In this document: positions 1 through 12,309 of the stretch, piece after piece
How the letters are laid out: each line of letters begins with the position of its first letter
How positions within the stretch are numbered: the first letter of the stretch is position 1
Notes under the pieces: generated by a model
Told to the model about the DNA's origin: nothing
Databases searched by the model: none
The model's input: only the letters and a program-made list of their open reading frames with translations
Made by a program: the position numbers and the translations under genes
Source: Sphagnum compactum
Taxonomy: Eukaryota; Bryophyta; Sphagnopsida; Sphagnales
NCBI GenBank assembly: GCA_965153455.1
Contig: OZ234499.1
Span: forward strand, 8,986,271 to 9,050,270
Direction: 5' to 3'
DNA length: 64,000 bases

Positions 1-2616
1 TAATGAGGTGTGGCATTGAAGAGTCTCTTCAAATCATCTCATATGCCTAAGTTCTAAAACAATTGGCAACCTCCCTAGGCCTAATCCCCATGTTGCATCC
101 TTGGCTCAACCAAAAACTACTCTCTTGCAACTAGATAAGAAATATACCCACCATAAAATCATTTGACGCATTTGATACAAAGAATGTTTCTCTCAAGGTC
201 AACTCTCAATGTTGCTACCATTTGGTCCAAAGTTTGTTGGCTTTGTAGTTTGATGTAAAAATCACAATGCAAGCACAATAGAAGCATTTCAATGGAAAAG
301 AAGTGTAACAAATGAAATGCATCAAGCCAAGGATGCAAATAAAACACAAAGGTGTGAAAAGTGTGCATGAAGAAGTTTTCCACACTGAGGTTTTGTAGTC
401 TTCAATGTTGCCACATGCGTAGGTAGGGTTCTGATATAGTGGACTTACTTGATGTGAAATCATTGGGTAAGGCTCTTTAGAAAAATTGCTCCCCGGGGAC
501 GCAAATTGAACGCACTAAATAGCTAGGGCGTGGCAACTGTCACCCTATTGTTGGAGCTACTTCGAGCCTCTTAGACACTCAATAACCGCGGCCGTGGCTC
601 TTTTGGATTGTGAAATGGCCTGGTGCAAGGCTTGCCCATCCGGTGGGGTCTCCACACCTACCGAGGGTAATTAGAGTTCCTAATTTCCAGCCCACTACGC
701 CCATTCCCTGACCCTCAGTCATTGTGCCAGGTTGATCCCCTGCTGCCCCCGGACATTACCCTACACCATATGTATCCCAGGCAATGTTAACTTTGGACTC
801 AGACCCGATTTAGTCTGAGGATGGGATCGTCATCAACTTTACCAGCAACCCAAATGAATTTGGGGTTCTTTTACTGAAGTATCAGTGGAGAATGCTGGTT
901 CACCAAGGCCCTATCAATTGTACTTTATCTGTTGTCCCTCTTCGTGTAGAGTACTCCACCCAACACAACATATCCTTCATTACCATCATTATTTTTTACA
1001 ATTTTGTGATGTAGCCAAATTGATGATTTAGAATATTTAGCCAGATTTGGTAATAAACAGGATATATATATTTTTTAATTTAAAATTTTGGCTAACTAAT
1101 TCAACCATGTGTAAAAATCTTGTGATTTATTTTTGAATTCTGGCGAGTGAAAATCCCAAAAATCATTTCATTTTAATTTTTAATGTCAATTTCTGGTGAA
1201 ATTTCAACAGTATTAAAAAGTCTGTTGACAACAAAGAAAAAACATTATTTGGGGGCCATTGAATAAGGGCTTCCTTAGTCCCCGGTCCCTACCAATACAA
1301 GTGGGGCTGTGCATAATTGCATTGTGAAAATCACCTTTTAAAAAAATAATTCGGCCCCATGCACACACACACAACCCCTCCCCTCCAAAAACCCACCACG
1401 TCTTTAGCTTTCTTTGGGGAGAGATATAAATGTCAGTCATGTTTCGGGTTTTTGGTGTCATGAACCAATAATAATTTAGCCGACCTTTTTGTTGTTCTCT
1501 GAGTGGTTTTGTCTATTTTGTCTTTGTCTCCTCGTATGGCGGAAATTTTGGCCGAACTCGCACTCTCTCTCCGTGCGCCTGTTGGTAGGCTTCCCCCCCT
1601 TCTTTCTCTCTCCGCGCAGTGCGTTGATTCGTTAGTACTGCCTGGCATTTTGGGTATTCTGTAAGCTTGTTGCTTCCGTCAGGCGAGCTCTGGATTGTGC
1701 TTCTTTGGCAGTTTAGGTTGCACAATTTATTCTTTTCCTTTGGTGAGTATCTTGTGATTGTTTTGTGAGAGTTTCTATATTTTGACAGGCGCTGAGGTTA
1801 GCTCTATGTTGGTCTCCGGCTTGAGGGATCGCTTGGACGTGTTTTAAGCGTGTCCGAGGAGTTTGTTGCATTTCTGGCTTCACGATGCGGTGGATTTGTA
1901 CGCGTTTTGTAATATTTGACGATGCTGCCTCTTACTGAAGAGGATGGAACTGATACTTGCTAGCTTATTACTAGGTAGATCGTGTCAGATTTGGGACCCT
2001 TGTCGTTGGCGACGCTTTGATTCTGGCGTTTGAGAGTATTTTTGAGCGAGTTGTTGTCCCTGTTGGGTTTGGCATCTCATTATCAGCAGGGATGGCAAGA
2101 CCGTTTGTCGTCTGCTGTTTTATTGTTTTTGTTGACCTAAGGTGAGGGGGAAAATAAACTTAGGGCTTCTTTCAACGAGTGGGTGCTGTGTCAATGTTGT
2201 TTCTGGCCTGGACACGGTGTGGTCGAATATGTGAAGCACCAAATGAAATCCGAAGAGCCAGCAGTCCACTCGAGTACTACAGCGAAAACATAATTGTAAT
2301 GCGTTAAATGGAAACCTGGGCAAGTTTGTCAATAGTGGCAGGACACGGCACTGTAGGGCGTAGATTGAAGATCAAGAGAGGCATCAATCTGGGCGGTGGC
2401 TGCATCATTGTGACTTGACTGACTCCGTGAGCAGACATGCATTATAGGGTTAAATTTGTGAGGGACAGGGATGGATTGAAAAACAGAACTGGGAAGCCGA
2501 CCAGAATGCAAGAATTCAGGAAGGTTTAGGAGTTTCCCAGGGGTAGCAATTGTGATTGTGGGGACAGGGGGACGGAAGGAGGGCGACACAGAGGACCGGT
2601 AATAGCGCGTTGGACC
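1..2616. other. Spacer and probable leader upstream of the QWRF gene
   Basis: No gene recognised in 1-1400. The stretch 480-960 is richer in G and C than its surroundings and may be an old repeat, but I could not assign it. The stretch around 1000-1130 resembles 13080-13210 (shared words such as TTTTGTGATGT and CCAAATTTGG with changes), which suggests a diverged dispersed repeat. From about 1500 to 2616 the sequence becomes CT- and GC-richer on the plus strand and is a plausible promoter and 5' untranslated region of the gene starting at 2617; I cannot place a transcription start. Confidence 0.4.
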
Positions 2617-5600
2617 ATGGTCGCTGCTGTGTCTCCGTCGTCGCACACCGCTGCCCCAGTGCAGGAGCCTCGGCGACTGGAGAAGAAGACCGAGGGAGAG
2701 AATGGACATCACTTCGGTGCTCTGCCATCAACAGAGAAATGTAATACTGCAGTGCGAAAGCTACGAAACAGGGAGATAACCTCCAGGTACAAGGCTGCGA
2801 CAGTAGTACCCGCTCCCTCAGTGGTGCCGGCTGCATTGGGTCGTAGAAATCCTTCTCCTATCAGACAACCTTCCCCGTCCCAGCAGCCGTCACCTGTTAG
2901 GAATCGAAGTTCTATCTCTAGTACAGTAACCACCTCCGAAGCGCTTCTTCGCCATCCATCTCCAACGTCAGGACGTTGCGTAAAAGCACCTGATGTTTCG
3001 AAAAAACCTTCACCGTCCCGTCAGCCGTCTCCTGTCAGGAATCGGAGTTCTTGCTCTAATACAGCGATTACCACTGAACCGCCTCTTCGCCATCCATCTC
3101 CAACTTTAGGGCGTAGCATAAATGCACCTGATGTTTCCAAACGAGCTTTTTCTGCAGAGCGGCGACGGCCATGGCCTGCTGTCATCCCTGATGGAAAGGT
3201 GGCATCTGCCAGTTCAGCAGAAGGAGTCTTGGCTAGTGTCAAGCCTCGTGTAGGAACTGGGAGGGGACCTGAACTCTGGCCGTCCATGTCTGCCTCCTGG
3301 CAGGTGGAGTCCAAAGGGGTTCCTACCAATGGTGTTCAGTTTGAGGGAAGAGACAAGGAGAGCAGCAAGCCTCCTGATCACACCCTTAAACCTACAGCAA
3401 ATGGCACTCATCTATCAACTGATCGATCTGTTGATCCTACTGTACAATCTCCTCAGCGGAAAGGGTCTCCAATTCACCGGCATAGTGTAGATCAAGCTGA
3501 GAATGCTCATCCTGCTACAAATTTGCACGCCAAACCTGACCAGCAAAGGTGGCCTGGCATAAGCAATGGGAAAGTGTTTGGTGGAGCCATGACTAGGAGC
3601 ATGGACCTTAGTATTGATAGAGAGAGACCCTTCAGCCGGTCTGCTGCAATGCTTGTTCAGGGTCGGCCTGGAACTCCTTCCTCTCGAACTACTAGGCCCA
3701 TAACCTCTCAAAGTCTCAATCGATCTGTCAATGAAGCCCAGGTGCTGTCAATTGGCCAAGTGATTCCTCGACGCAATCCCACACCTACCAGAGGCAGGGT
3801 GGGGCCAGATAGTGGTACTCATGAGGCCACAGTGCACAGTGGCAATGGAGCACAACAGAGTCATTCAACTACAGAAGATACTGCTAACCGTCTGCGACAA
3901 TTGTCCCAGGATTCTGTGGCAACAGTGGACTCTTGTATCATGCCATGTGTCATCCCATGTGATAATACATCAGATACAGAGAGTGTATCTTCTGGAGGCT
4001 CTGGACCATGGTGTAGAGGGCCTGGTCAGGGGACTACTGTCCCAGCCCGTGTATGGCAAGACATGAGCAATAGATTTCAGCTATTCTCTGAGGCAGATCA
4101 AATGCATGTATCCAAGTCTGATATTGCAGTGGCTGGTGTCTTGGGAGTGAAGGCAGTGCAAGACAGCAGGGTTGTGCCAATGGGATCCCAACAGTCACCT
4201 ATCACTATAACAAGTATAACTGGAAGCATGACATCACCATGGCCGTTGTCTCCAGGCCGGGTGATGAACAACCCTGGGTCTATTCTGCAACTACCCTCAT
4301 CTCCCCAGCATACAAAGGGGTTTTCATCTCCTTTGAGAGGATTGCCAAGTCCACAAAGGTCACGACCTGTATCTGGAACAATAGCAATGTCAGGTACTGC
4401 TCGCAATTTAGGAGGTATGATGGTGAATTTTGGATTTGATGGACGAAATAGAGGGAAAAAGGCATTGACTCAGCAGGAGGAGGCTCAGCTTCTACGCATC
4501 TTCCACAACCGCTGGCTTCAATGGCGATTTGTGAATGCACATGCTGAAGCAGCCATGAGTGCCCAAAAATCAGCTGCTGAGGTGCGTGCTATCTTGTACA
4601 GTACCACACCTTTCCAATTAGTAACAACCTGCAACCTCAAATTGTGGCACCCATTTTAGAAAACTCTCCTAGTACTTTAGTGACAGAGTAGTGGGTAGTC
4701 TTACTGGTTTCTTTCATGCAATGTGATAACTTTCCAATCAGACATCAATGGTGTTGCTGCATTTATGAGGCTGTCATGCCTCCCAGTGTTCTGCAGTCTT
4801 ATATGGTTACTGGCAGAAGTGAGAGCCTTAAGGCTACCTCATTCCCAGAAGGAGTCTTTTTACTGTGTAAATGTGTCTGATGCTGATCAAATGAATGGAG
4901 TCATGTGGCTCTATATGTGACTGTGGAGCAAAGTGAAGCTTGTTTTTTAATGTACATCTGTGCATGCATTGGAATACTGGCTTGATGATTGCATGTGTCT
5001 ACATGGTGTTGTATCATCTTTGTGCTCAAATGGTGTGCAGCAGAGTATTATCAACACACATCAGTAGTTATATCTTCCAAAGAAAAGGCTCTCTTTCTGG
5101 AGCATTGAGTTACAACACAGAATGTTTCTGTTCTGTTCTCTTTCTGGTCATTGGGATGAGATGCTTGCTTGTACTGGGACAAATTGTAATGGAATCAAGC
5201 TTACCCATATAAGCTTGTTGCAGTCTGAATTAGGGCACTATTGAGTTTTTCATTAGCTATGCCTCTTACAGTGGTAGCTGACATCTCGACTGAGTCTAAG
5301 TCATTCCTTCCAGAAATGCAAAAAACTCAGGATGCCAATTTCTTCTACAAGCATTTGCCCAACTGTCATGAGATTATGTTGTCAGTGGGTAGTAATGGCA
5401 GCTAGTGACAACCATTCTTGATGAAGGTGATGGTCTGATACTTTGTGACTGACATTCACAAGGTTATGACCACACCATTCTTGTTGTGTTTGTCTTGGTT
5501 GGCTGGATCTGACAGAATGTTTACCATCAAAGGTTTATTGTGGAGTTTCATCTGCAATCACATAGATATCTTCCTGGTCCAGATGCAACTAGGATGTATT

Positions 5601-7598
5601 AGGTTTGCCTGTGGAGAAGGAAATTTCTGGGTACTGTTGACCCTGAATTGCTTCTATCTGCACCTGGCCACCTATCTGGCTGGCAAAGCTACCCTGCAGA
5701 GGCTTAGCTCAGTTACATCAGGTCATTTTCTCAAGAATCCAGCTTACAATGTGAGTCAGTGATTCAGAAGTTTTCAGTTTTTTCTACAGGGATTTCAAAC
5801 TGTCTGCTCCTGAGAAATCCTGCTCCACTCTGTGCAGAGGTCACTGTATAATGTTTGGGTGAAGACCTCTGAGTTGCGAACATCTGTTGCCATGCAACAT
5901 ATTAAACTTCAGCAAGCCAGGCAGACCCACAAGTTGCGCTCCATATTATCCACACATGTAAGTTCTCAGGTTTTTGCCATTCTTTCCTTGCCTCCATCAG
6001 AGGATCCTGTTGTGGAGTAGCATGTGAGTCTGCCAAAACAACTGCCAGACGAGTGGTGGGAGTGCACATGCATTGTGCAGCTTGAATATCATATTGTACA
6101 CCCTTAAGGATTGTTTAGAAGTCCTCCTTTTGGAAGTGCAGTACTTGTAAATTATTGAAGATCTGCTTTCGTCCACCTGAAACTGATTTGGTACTTTCCA
6201 CATTTTTCTAAATGGTTATTTATGAAGTAATTGGTCTGGATCTTTACAGGCTGCACATCTGCAGAACTGGGAAACTCTGGAGGAAGAGCACTCAAGTGCA
6301 TTGACTGGAGTCATGGTGGCATTGGAAGCTGCAATCTTGAGAGTTCCTGTCACTGGGGGAGCTAAGGTATGTTCTAACCTCACTCTGACAATTCAATAAT
6401 GCACCAGTCTACCAGTTGCAAGATGAGTGATTAGATTCAAATTCTACTCTTTTTCACACAGGCAATCTATTAATTCTAGAGGAATGCAGTGAAATCATGG
6501 TTAAGGTGCTTCTTTTAGCCAGGTCCTTGCAAGAAAGTCTAGAATGAAACATGCTGGAACATTAAGTGCTAGGAAGTAGTTCATTTCTAGGGAAAAACCT
6601 GCACACAGTAAACCATTGGATGTAAGGCTTTAGTGTCTTGCAACTATGTGATCTGGCAAACCTTGGGCACCAAAAGTTTTAGAAACATAACTTGTGGTTG
6701 CTAGGAGATTATGAAATCAAGCCTCCATGTACAAGGTGATTCATGTGATCAGGTCTTGATGAATCACTGTAGACTCTCAGCCTTAAACAAGGCAAGTTAG
6801 TGATGTACTCGTAGAAGTAGTGCAGAAGTTGTGCAACAGAAGTCTTAGAAACATAATGTTGCTTCAAGATGTGAAATTGAACCTCCATACTAGGTCATTC
6901 ATGTGATGATATCTTGATTGATTGCTCTAGTTAATGGTTCTAAAGGAAGGCATGCTGCTTTGATGTACTTGCAGGCAGATGTACATGCAGTAGAAGAAGC
7001 ACTTGGATCGGCTGTCGATGTACTAAATGCTGTGGAAGTATCTGTGAGTTCTCTGTCACCCAAGGTAAGATAATTATATGGAGCACTTAAGAACTGTCTG
7101 CAGTGGATGATATGGTAGTTGCAGAGTGTTAAGAAAGCTTTCTATTTAGGCTGACAAAGTTAACTGAAGATTAATCTGAATGTTTGATCTAGCAGGCAGA
7201 GAAGATGGATGTATTACTATCTCAGCTTGCAGATACTGCAGCACAGGAGAGGGCTCTTTTAGAAGAGTGTGGGGATCTTTTGTCTCTGGCTGCTTCTTTA
7301 GAGGTAGGAAACACATGTACTTTTGTAACTCTGTTTTCACATGAAATTTAAGATTGGGCCAGTGACCTTGTGGAATGAGGAATTCCATTGATTCTTCTGA
7401 GGAATTCATTGATATGGAGTAAAATAGAATAATATATATATCTTGTACAGTAGGTGCTACTTGCTTGGACATGGATATTGGCATGTGAAGTTTTCTGGTT
7501 GTCTGATTGGGCAGGTAGAGGAGTGCAGTTTGCGTACACATCTAATTCAGCTTGAATCTGAAAAAGGGCAGGCCTCGGCACCTCTGCCCATGAAGTAG
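2617..7598 (+). CDS. QWRF-motif microtubule-associated protein (AUGMIN subunit 8 / SCO3-like), six exons
   Basis: Exons read by eye: 2617-4581, 5838-5957, 6250-6366, 6975-7064, 7196-7303, 7515-7598, all GT-AG and all phase 0, giving 827 aa. The first two-thirds is Ser/Pro/Arg-rich and disordered, with repeated RNPSP, RQPSP and RHPSP motifs. The QWRF signature lies at residues 635-638 in the context NRWLQWRFVNA, followed by the helical region spread over exons 2-6 (for example NVWVKTSELR and LQNWETLEEEHSSAL). The order basic disordered N-terminus, QWRF, conserved C-terminal helices is that of the plant QWRF family, whose members include AUG8/EDE1 of the augmin complex (microtubule-dependent microtubule nucleation) and SCO3. 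I cannot decide which paralogue this is. The ATG at 2617 was chosen because it opens the long frame. Residues 86-129 and 131-175 are an internal tandem duplication. Intron 1 carries a dispersed repeat also found in the BRUTUS-like gene. Confidence 0.93.
2875..3141 (+). repeat. In-frame tandem duplication inside the QWRF exon 1
   Basis: Two adjacent in-frame units of about 132-135 bp encode residues 86-129 and 131-175. Each runs PSPS-x-QPSPVRNRSS, then a Ser/Thr stretch, then LRHPSPT-x-GR, and ends APDVSK. The copies differ at several codons, so the duplication is not recent. Confidence 0.8.
5190..5580 (+). repeat. Copy A of a dispersed intronic repeat
   Basis: Within intron 1 of the QWRF gene. 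The core word GATGAAGGTGATGGTCTGAT is followed by ACTTTGTGA, then ACAAGGTTATGACCACAC and CATTCTTGT. The same order of words recurs in introns of the BRUTUS-like gene (51115-51325, 52211-52420, 52620-52790, 54990-55420). Upstream words (AAGCTTGTT, TTAGCTATGCCTCTT) also match the copy near 52230, so the unit may be close to 400 bp. Confidence 0.7.
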
Positions 7599-9990
7599 GA
7601 CAATGTCCCCCAACCATGCATGGCTGTCCACACCTTGATAAAAGGATGTGCCTTTGATTTGACATACTGAGTGTGCCAGTCTTTGGCAGCAAACATCTGA
7701 AAGACAATACTGCATCCCACCTCCTGGAGTGGGGAGAGATCCTCTGAAGGTTCAGTGAGTCTGAGTTGCCCAAGCTGTAAAGACAGCCTCTGGTGTAGTA
7801 GTTCTAGGAACTTGACAGCACATCAATCAAACAAGGGAGAATCGTATCTAAATTGAGTGGCTACTTACAAATTCCCTTTTGGGCCATTGCCAAAGACTCT
7901 CATTCTGGGCTTGTTTCGTTGCTGCCGAACTGATACTTACTCTATTTGGAGCAGTAGGCATGTAACGAAGCTTGCCAAAAGAAAGCTGACCCTTGCCAGG
8001 CTTAGACCCCAATGGTGATATTCTGGGCATACATGTTGTTGATTTTTCTCTTTCTTGTCAGTTTCTGAATCATCAAGGGCATGCTCTTCATGGGATAAGA
8101 AAGCTGTAAGGTCCAGAAGGTCACTTCTCGGAAACAGTCCCTCAATGTTCTGCTCAATCCGCAGTATCTCCTAAGTTCTCATTTGCAAGTTCTTTCTTTT
8201 ACCCTGTTGAGAGACCTAGAGTCATCTGCACACCTCTCTGGCTTTTTCATGTCATTGCATCTTGTCTGATTTTTTGCGCTCATCTCCTCATCATGTCATA
8301 CATGATTTTTTGTTTTCCTCTCGCAGCATTGCCCTCCCACTTCTGTGCTGTGTTGTCTTTCTAGTCAAATCAGAGTTGCTGGAAGCCAAATTTGTGCAGG
8401 GGGATTGTGCCCCTGTCAAGTAAAGTCTTGAGAGTATGGCCACAGTGAACCAGCACCCACCACCCCCCAATGAAGGATGGATGGTAAGTGGTCAGGAAAC
8501 AGTTCAATGTTAGGTTTCAGTTCCCCAGCTAACCATGGTGGTTAGCACAATTGTGTTTCTTAACTACCTACTAATAACCTGCTTGTGGGTTGTTAGTCAA
8601 GCCGGTTGTTAGTAGGTAAGTAGTAAAAACAGTCCTTACCTCTGTATAAACCATCTACTTATCTAGGAATTACTTATTTTCTTACCTATCGGCCTCTATA
8701 TGAGACCTATTTCTTACAGAATTGGTTACCAAGCTGAAACCAAATAACAACACAGTTGAGGTTCATCCACAACTGAGTAACAACAGGCATCCAGTGGCCT
8801 GAGAGTAATACCTGTGCTTTCTGTGCACTATCAAGCAATGTAGAATAGAACTGGTGCAAAAGCTGATGTGATAATGCTTCATGACACATAATGATGGACC
8901 AATATGTTGTCACAGCCCTGGTATAAACTATTAACATTGTCATAATACACTGGTTTAGTAAATCCCACCAGCATTCTACCTCAATTTCACACTACTTCAG
9001 CCTTAAACCTTCTCCCTCAATGTAAAATTACAAACTTTGAACACAACCAGATCAGACTTACATGTGAAGTCAAAAGAGTCATTTTCATACATGTACTCTG
9101 TAGAAATGACTATGAATTGTAGTGGTATAAAAATCTCCAAAAACATGCAATACCAAAATGATATAGCCATTGGACAAATATCAACTTTACATCTTGCTAT
9201 GGTATGAGTTCTAACCAAAATCATGAATTTTTAGATAATGGAATGAATATTAGTGAGGACATGGCAGTTAACATGGCAGTTTTTGTGACTACTACCTTCT
9301 ACCTCCTTACTAACAATTTGTCTGCACTTCCCATCTACCATTCTACTACCTACCTACTTGCTTATCTACCTCTTACAATATACCTCCTAAGACTACCACA
9401 ATCATATTTCGATCCTTCACCGAACTTCAACTTGCTTGCAAGCCACACTTGAGTTATATGTCAGTTGCATAGGTCCAGTCTCAAAGGTACACACACTAGT
9501 GGTTGCCATATGCCTGCATGTTAATGCAGGTGTGTATGCGTTGATATTGGGTGGGTGTCACACAAAGTTTAGATCCAGGGGAACTCCTATGTGGAGTTGC
9601 ACCTAGTTTAAATGCTCTTGTAAACATGCAGCAAATGGAAGGATTTCATCTTGAAAAAATGGGGGCCCACAGGTAGGAAAATGTTAATCTGACCCTGACA
9701 TCTTGCTCTTACTTATGCCCTAAACTTTGCTCTTTTATTTGTTTGGTGTGAGCACAAGCCAATATATTCTTTGTAGTCACAAGGCACAACATAGCCCCAC
9801 ACACACCATGTAACCGTCATATTCGTCCCAACCAACCTCCACTACATTGCAGTTTGCAACCCATCAAATGGATGTCAATGTTTGCAACACACGTTCACTT
9901 TGTCATGATTTTTGGATTGGTTAACAACACTTCAAGAGGGTGGTTTTCATTTCTGCCCTATCTACACTCCTGGCACTACACCTCCACAAC
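7599..9990. other. Downstream spacer of the QWRF gene
   Basis: No coding region supported. The first few hundred bases are presumably 3' untranslated. Around 8560-8630 there is an imperfect inverted pair (CTACCTACTAATAACC against GGTTGTTAGTAGGTAAGTAG), and around 9330-9400 a CTACCTAC-rich stretch. Short open frames here look like chance frames. Confidence 0.5.
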
Positions 9991-10136
9991 ACTTTAATCA
10001 TGCATGTCTATATTTTCACATTTTCATGTATGCATGTTGAGGATGTAATACCTATGGGCAACCTCCTTGATGGTGAAGTTTGTGATCACATACTCATAGA
10101 TTAGCTTGATCTCTTTAGGAGTTAGTCTTTTTACAT

Positions 10137-10620
10137 TTGCCCCATCACACAAGATGTCCCCAACGTCAATTTCTTCTTCCTTTGCATCTCACATTTGATT
10201 GGGCGGGGGGGGGGACCATGCAAAATATTCAATGCAAAACCCATGTGCTTTGTCGTACTCTAAGGATGCACATGCCTCTTAATTGCCCTTGTTGGTGCAT
10301 GTATTTTTGCCGCAAAGTCAAAAAATTCCTTACATTCATTTTATGTGAATACAAATAAGGGTTGTGGTTTATATAGTTGGCACATCCATGTTGTCAGTGC
10401 AACCATAGGTGCCACATCACCCTAGCCTTCAGTAGGTCCTTTCGCACATCCATTGTATCTTTCTCCCCAAACAAATACTTAAGGACACTTTTTGAAACAT
10501 TATGCTCCACATGCATTACATCCAATGTGTTTCATATAAGCACTTCCTACAATGCCCAAAACCAACCCTTAGTTCAATAATGGTTCCACAACTTTTTGGA
10601 AGTTTGATTCACATAAAAAA
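10137..10620 (-). pseudogene. Decayed CACTA (En/Spm) TNP2-like transposase fragment
   Basis: Read on the minus strand from about 10600 downward, one frame gives a TNP2-like passage ending LDVMHVEHNVSKSV, then KYLFGEKDTMDVRKDL. After a frameshift comes FVFT*NECKEFFDFAAKIHA, then PTRAIKRHVHP. The order (a hydrophobic run before LDVMH-[IV]-E-[KH]-N, then the helical segment, then the region with KxHAPT and KRHV) is the conserved core of CACTA transposases. Stops and at least one frameshift show it is dead. No terminal repeats were recognised nearby, so the element's ends are unknown. Confidence 0.65.
10205..10214 (+). repeat. Short poly-G run
   Basis: Ten consecutive G after GGGC. Similar or longer homopolymeric G/C runs occur at 11919-11938, 20345-20354, 22409-22430 and 24827-24845. 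Confidence 0.9.
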
Positions 10621-11069
10621 TTTCAAGCAACTAGAACCCCACCAAATTCCAACCATCTAGTTGCCGCTAGACAACCACTATGCACCCAACATGTTCCCCA
10701 TCATGCTCCCACTATACTCCATTATACCTACATTGAATCTCATCTAAAATTTACCTTATATTATTGACCACATGTAGGTGTTTATAACATCACACTAAAC
10801 CTTAATCAAACTCTATAGTTCATCATTCAAACTTCCACAACAATCAATAACCTAGATGACTCCCCATTACATGTTAGTTCAACCATTGATCCACATGTGT
10901 ATTGGGTTGTTGTGCACTCCTATCTTAGCGTTTACAACCAGGAAAGCGGCACATACTAGGGTGTATCAACCCACATACAACACATAACAGAGAAATATCT
11001 TTAACGGTACAACACATTTAAACCGCCCCTATCTAGGATTCAAATCCCCTTAAGCCAAATAACAATGCA

Positions 11070-11440
11070 AGAAATACCATAGGAAATCCACCATGAATGG
11101 ACATTGTAGTTTGTAAAATGTTATACCATATTGGATATGGTGGATAAGGTCCAACATTAGGTTGTCATGTTATGAGTGGTGTACCAGGTTGTTGCCAATC
11201 TAGATGTTGATTAATTAGTGTTGAATTATTGACCAAACTTGGTTGTGGTCAAGGTTGTTGCACAAGTACACCAACATGCGTTGCCAATGTGCTCGGTATA
11301 GTAGGCTGTAAAGAAATTATGAGCTTTTCTCTCATCGATCACTTCAATTTTTCATCCACAAAAGGACAATTCTTAAAATCATGTCCAATTTGTTTATAAT
11401 ATGCAAATGATGATGCAATTTCAATGGTGGAATGTATGTT
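11070..11440 (-). pseudogene. Decayed zinc-knuckle, Gag-like reading frame
   Basis: On the minus strand from about 11440 the frame reads SFAYYKQIGHDFKNCPFVDE followed by KLK, a stop, then MREKLIISLQPTIPSTLATH, and later a Pro/Gln-rich part with WQQPGTPLIT and PYPPYPIWYN. The GH-x4-C spacing is that of a CCHC zinc knuckle with its first two cysteines lost by mutation. Three in-frame stops break an otherwise continuous frame. It is most likely a retroelement Gag remnant or a related domesticated family. No pol was recognised next to it. Confidence 0.5.
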
Positions 11441-11918
11441 TGGAACTGGTATACTTCATTGAACAAATGGTTGCTCAACTATTCCCATAACAAGTACATT
11501 TGACCAAACATATTGGTTCAGTGGTTGTATTTGTCGGACAACATACTGTTCACAAGCATGTCCATAATAAACCAACAAATATTCAAAATAAAACATGAGT
11601 TTTCAAACTAAATTTCCTAACAATTTGGACAAATATTTCATTCTTCACATGCATTTTGGGAAGAACGATATGCTTAGAAGACTTTTTAATTACATTATGC
11701 ATTTCAAACAAAAGTTAAATGAATTGTGATCATCTTCAAACATAGTCTTGAATCTTTGCAGTCAAATTAGATTTTTCCACATAATCTCATGCAAGGATGA
11801 ATGCATGAAAATCCAAAACTTCTAATCATTGAAATCTCATTTAAGATATGAAGGATTGTTGGCATCTTTCTCAAGATCCAAATCAAAATTGTGCTAATAT
11901 TTTAATAATGAAATATCA

Positions 11919-11938
11919 CCCCCCCCCCCCCCCCCCCC
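11919..11938. repeat. Poly-C run of 20 (poly-G on the minus strand)
   Basis: Twenty consecutive C, followed on the plus strand by ACCCACCCC. Read on the minus strand the run is followed by TGATATTT, the arrangement of a polypurine tract before the TG of an LTR. No matching LTR was found. Confidence 0.85.
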
Positions 11939-12309
11939 ACCCACCCCAATGTTGTGTTGTCACCAACTTTGGGCATGTTTTGTTTCTTTTGAACTTGAAC
12001 CAACCACTAAAACATCCTTTTGTCCATTGGATGCATGCAAATGACCTAATTTCAATGACACCTTTTTATTTAGTCATGAACCTCTATGCATAAGCCTATT
12101 GTGATTAACTTTAATTTCTTACATTGTAAATGTTTTGCTTCAATTATCTTATCTATTAACACAACTAGAATTATGCTTCATCCCATTATGTGCAACAACT
12201 TTTCCATGCCTCCTCTTATGATGAATCAAACAAACAAATGGGTGCATTGTGTAGGACCATTATTGGGGATCTATTCGAATAAACAAATGTTAGTGGGAAG
12301 ATGAGAACA

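Noticed and set aside
7146-7773. Minus-strand frames of 131 and 141 codons
   Set aside because: They overlap exons 5 and 6 of the QWRF gene, whose plus-strand reading splices cleanly; these are shadows and 3' untranslated sequence.
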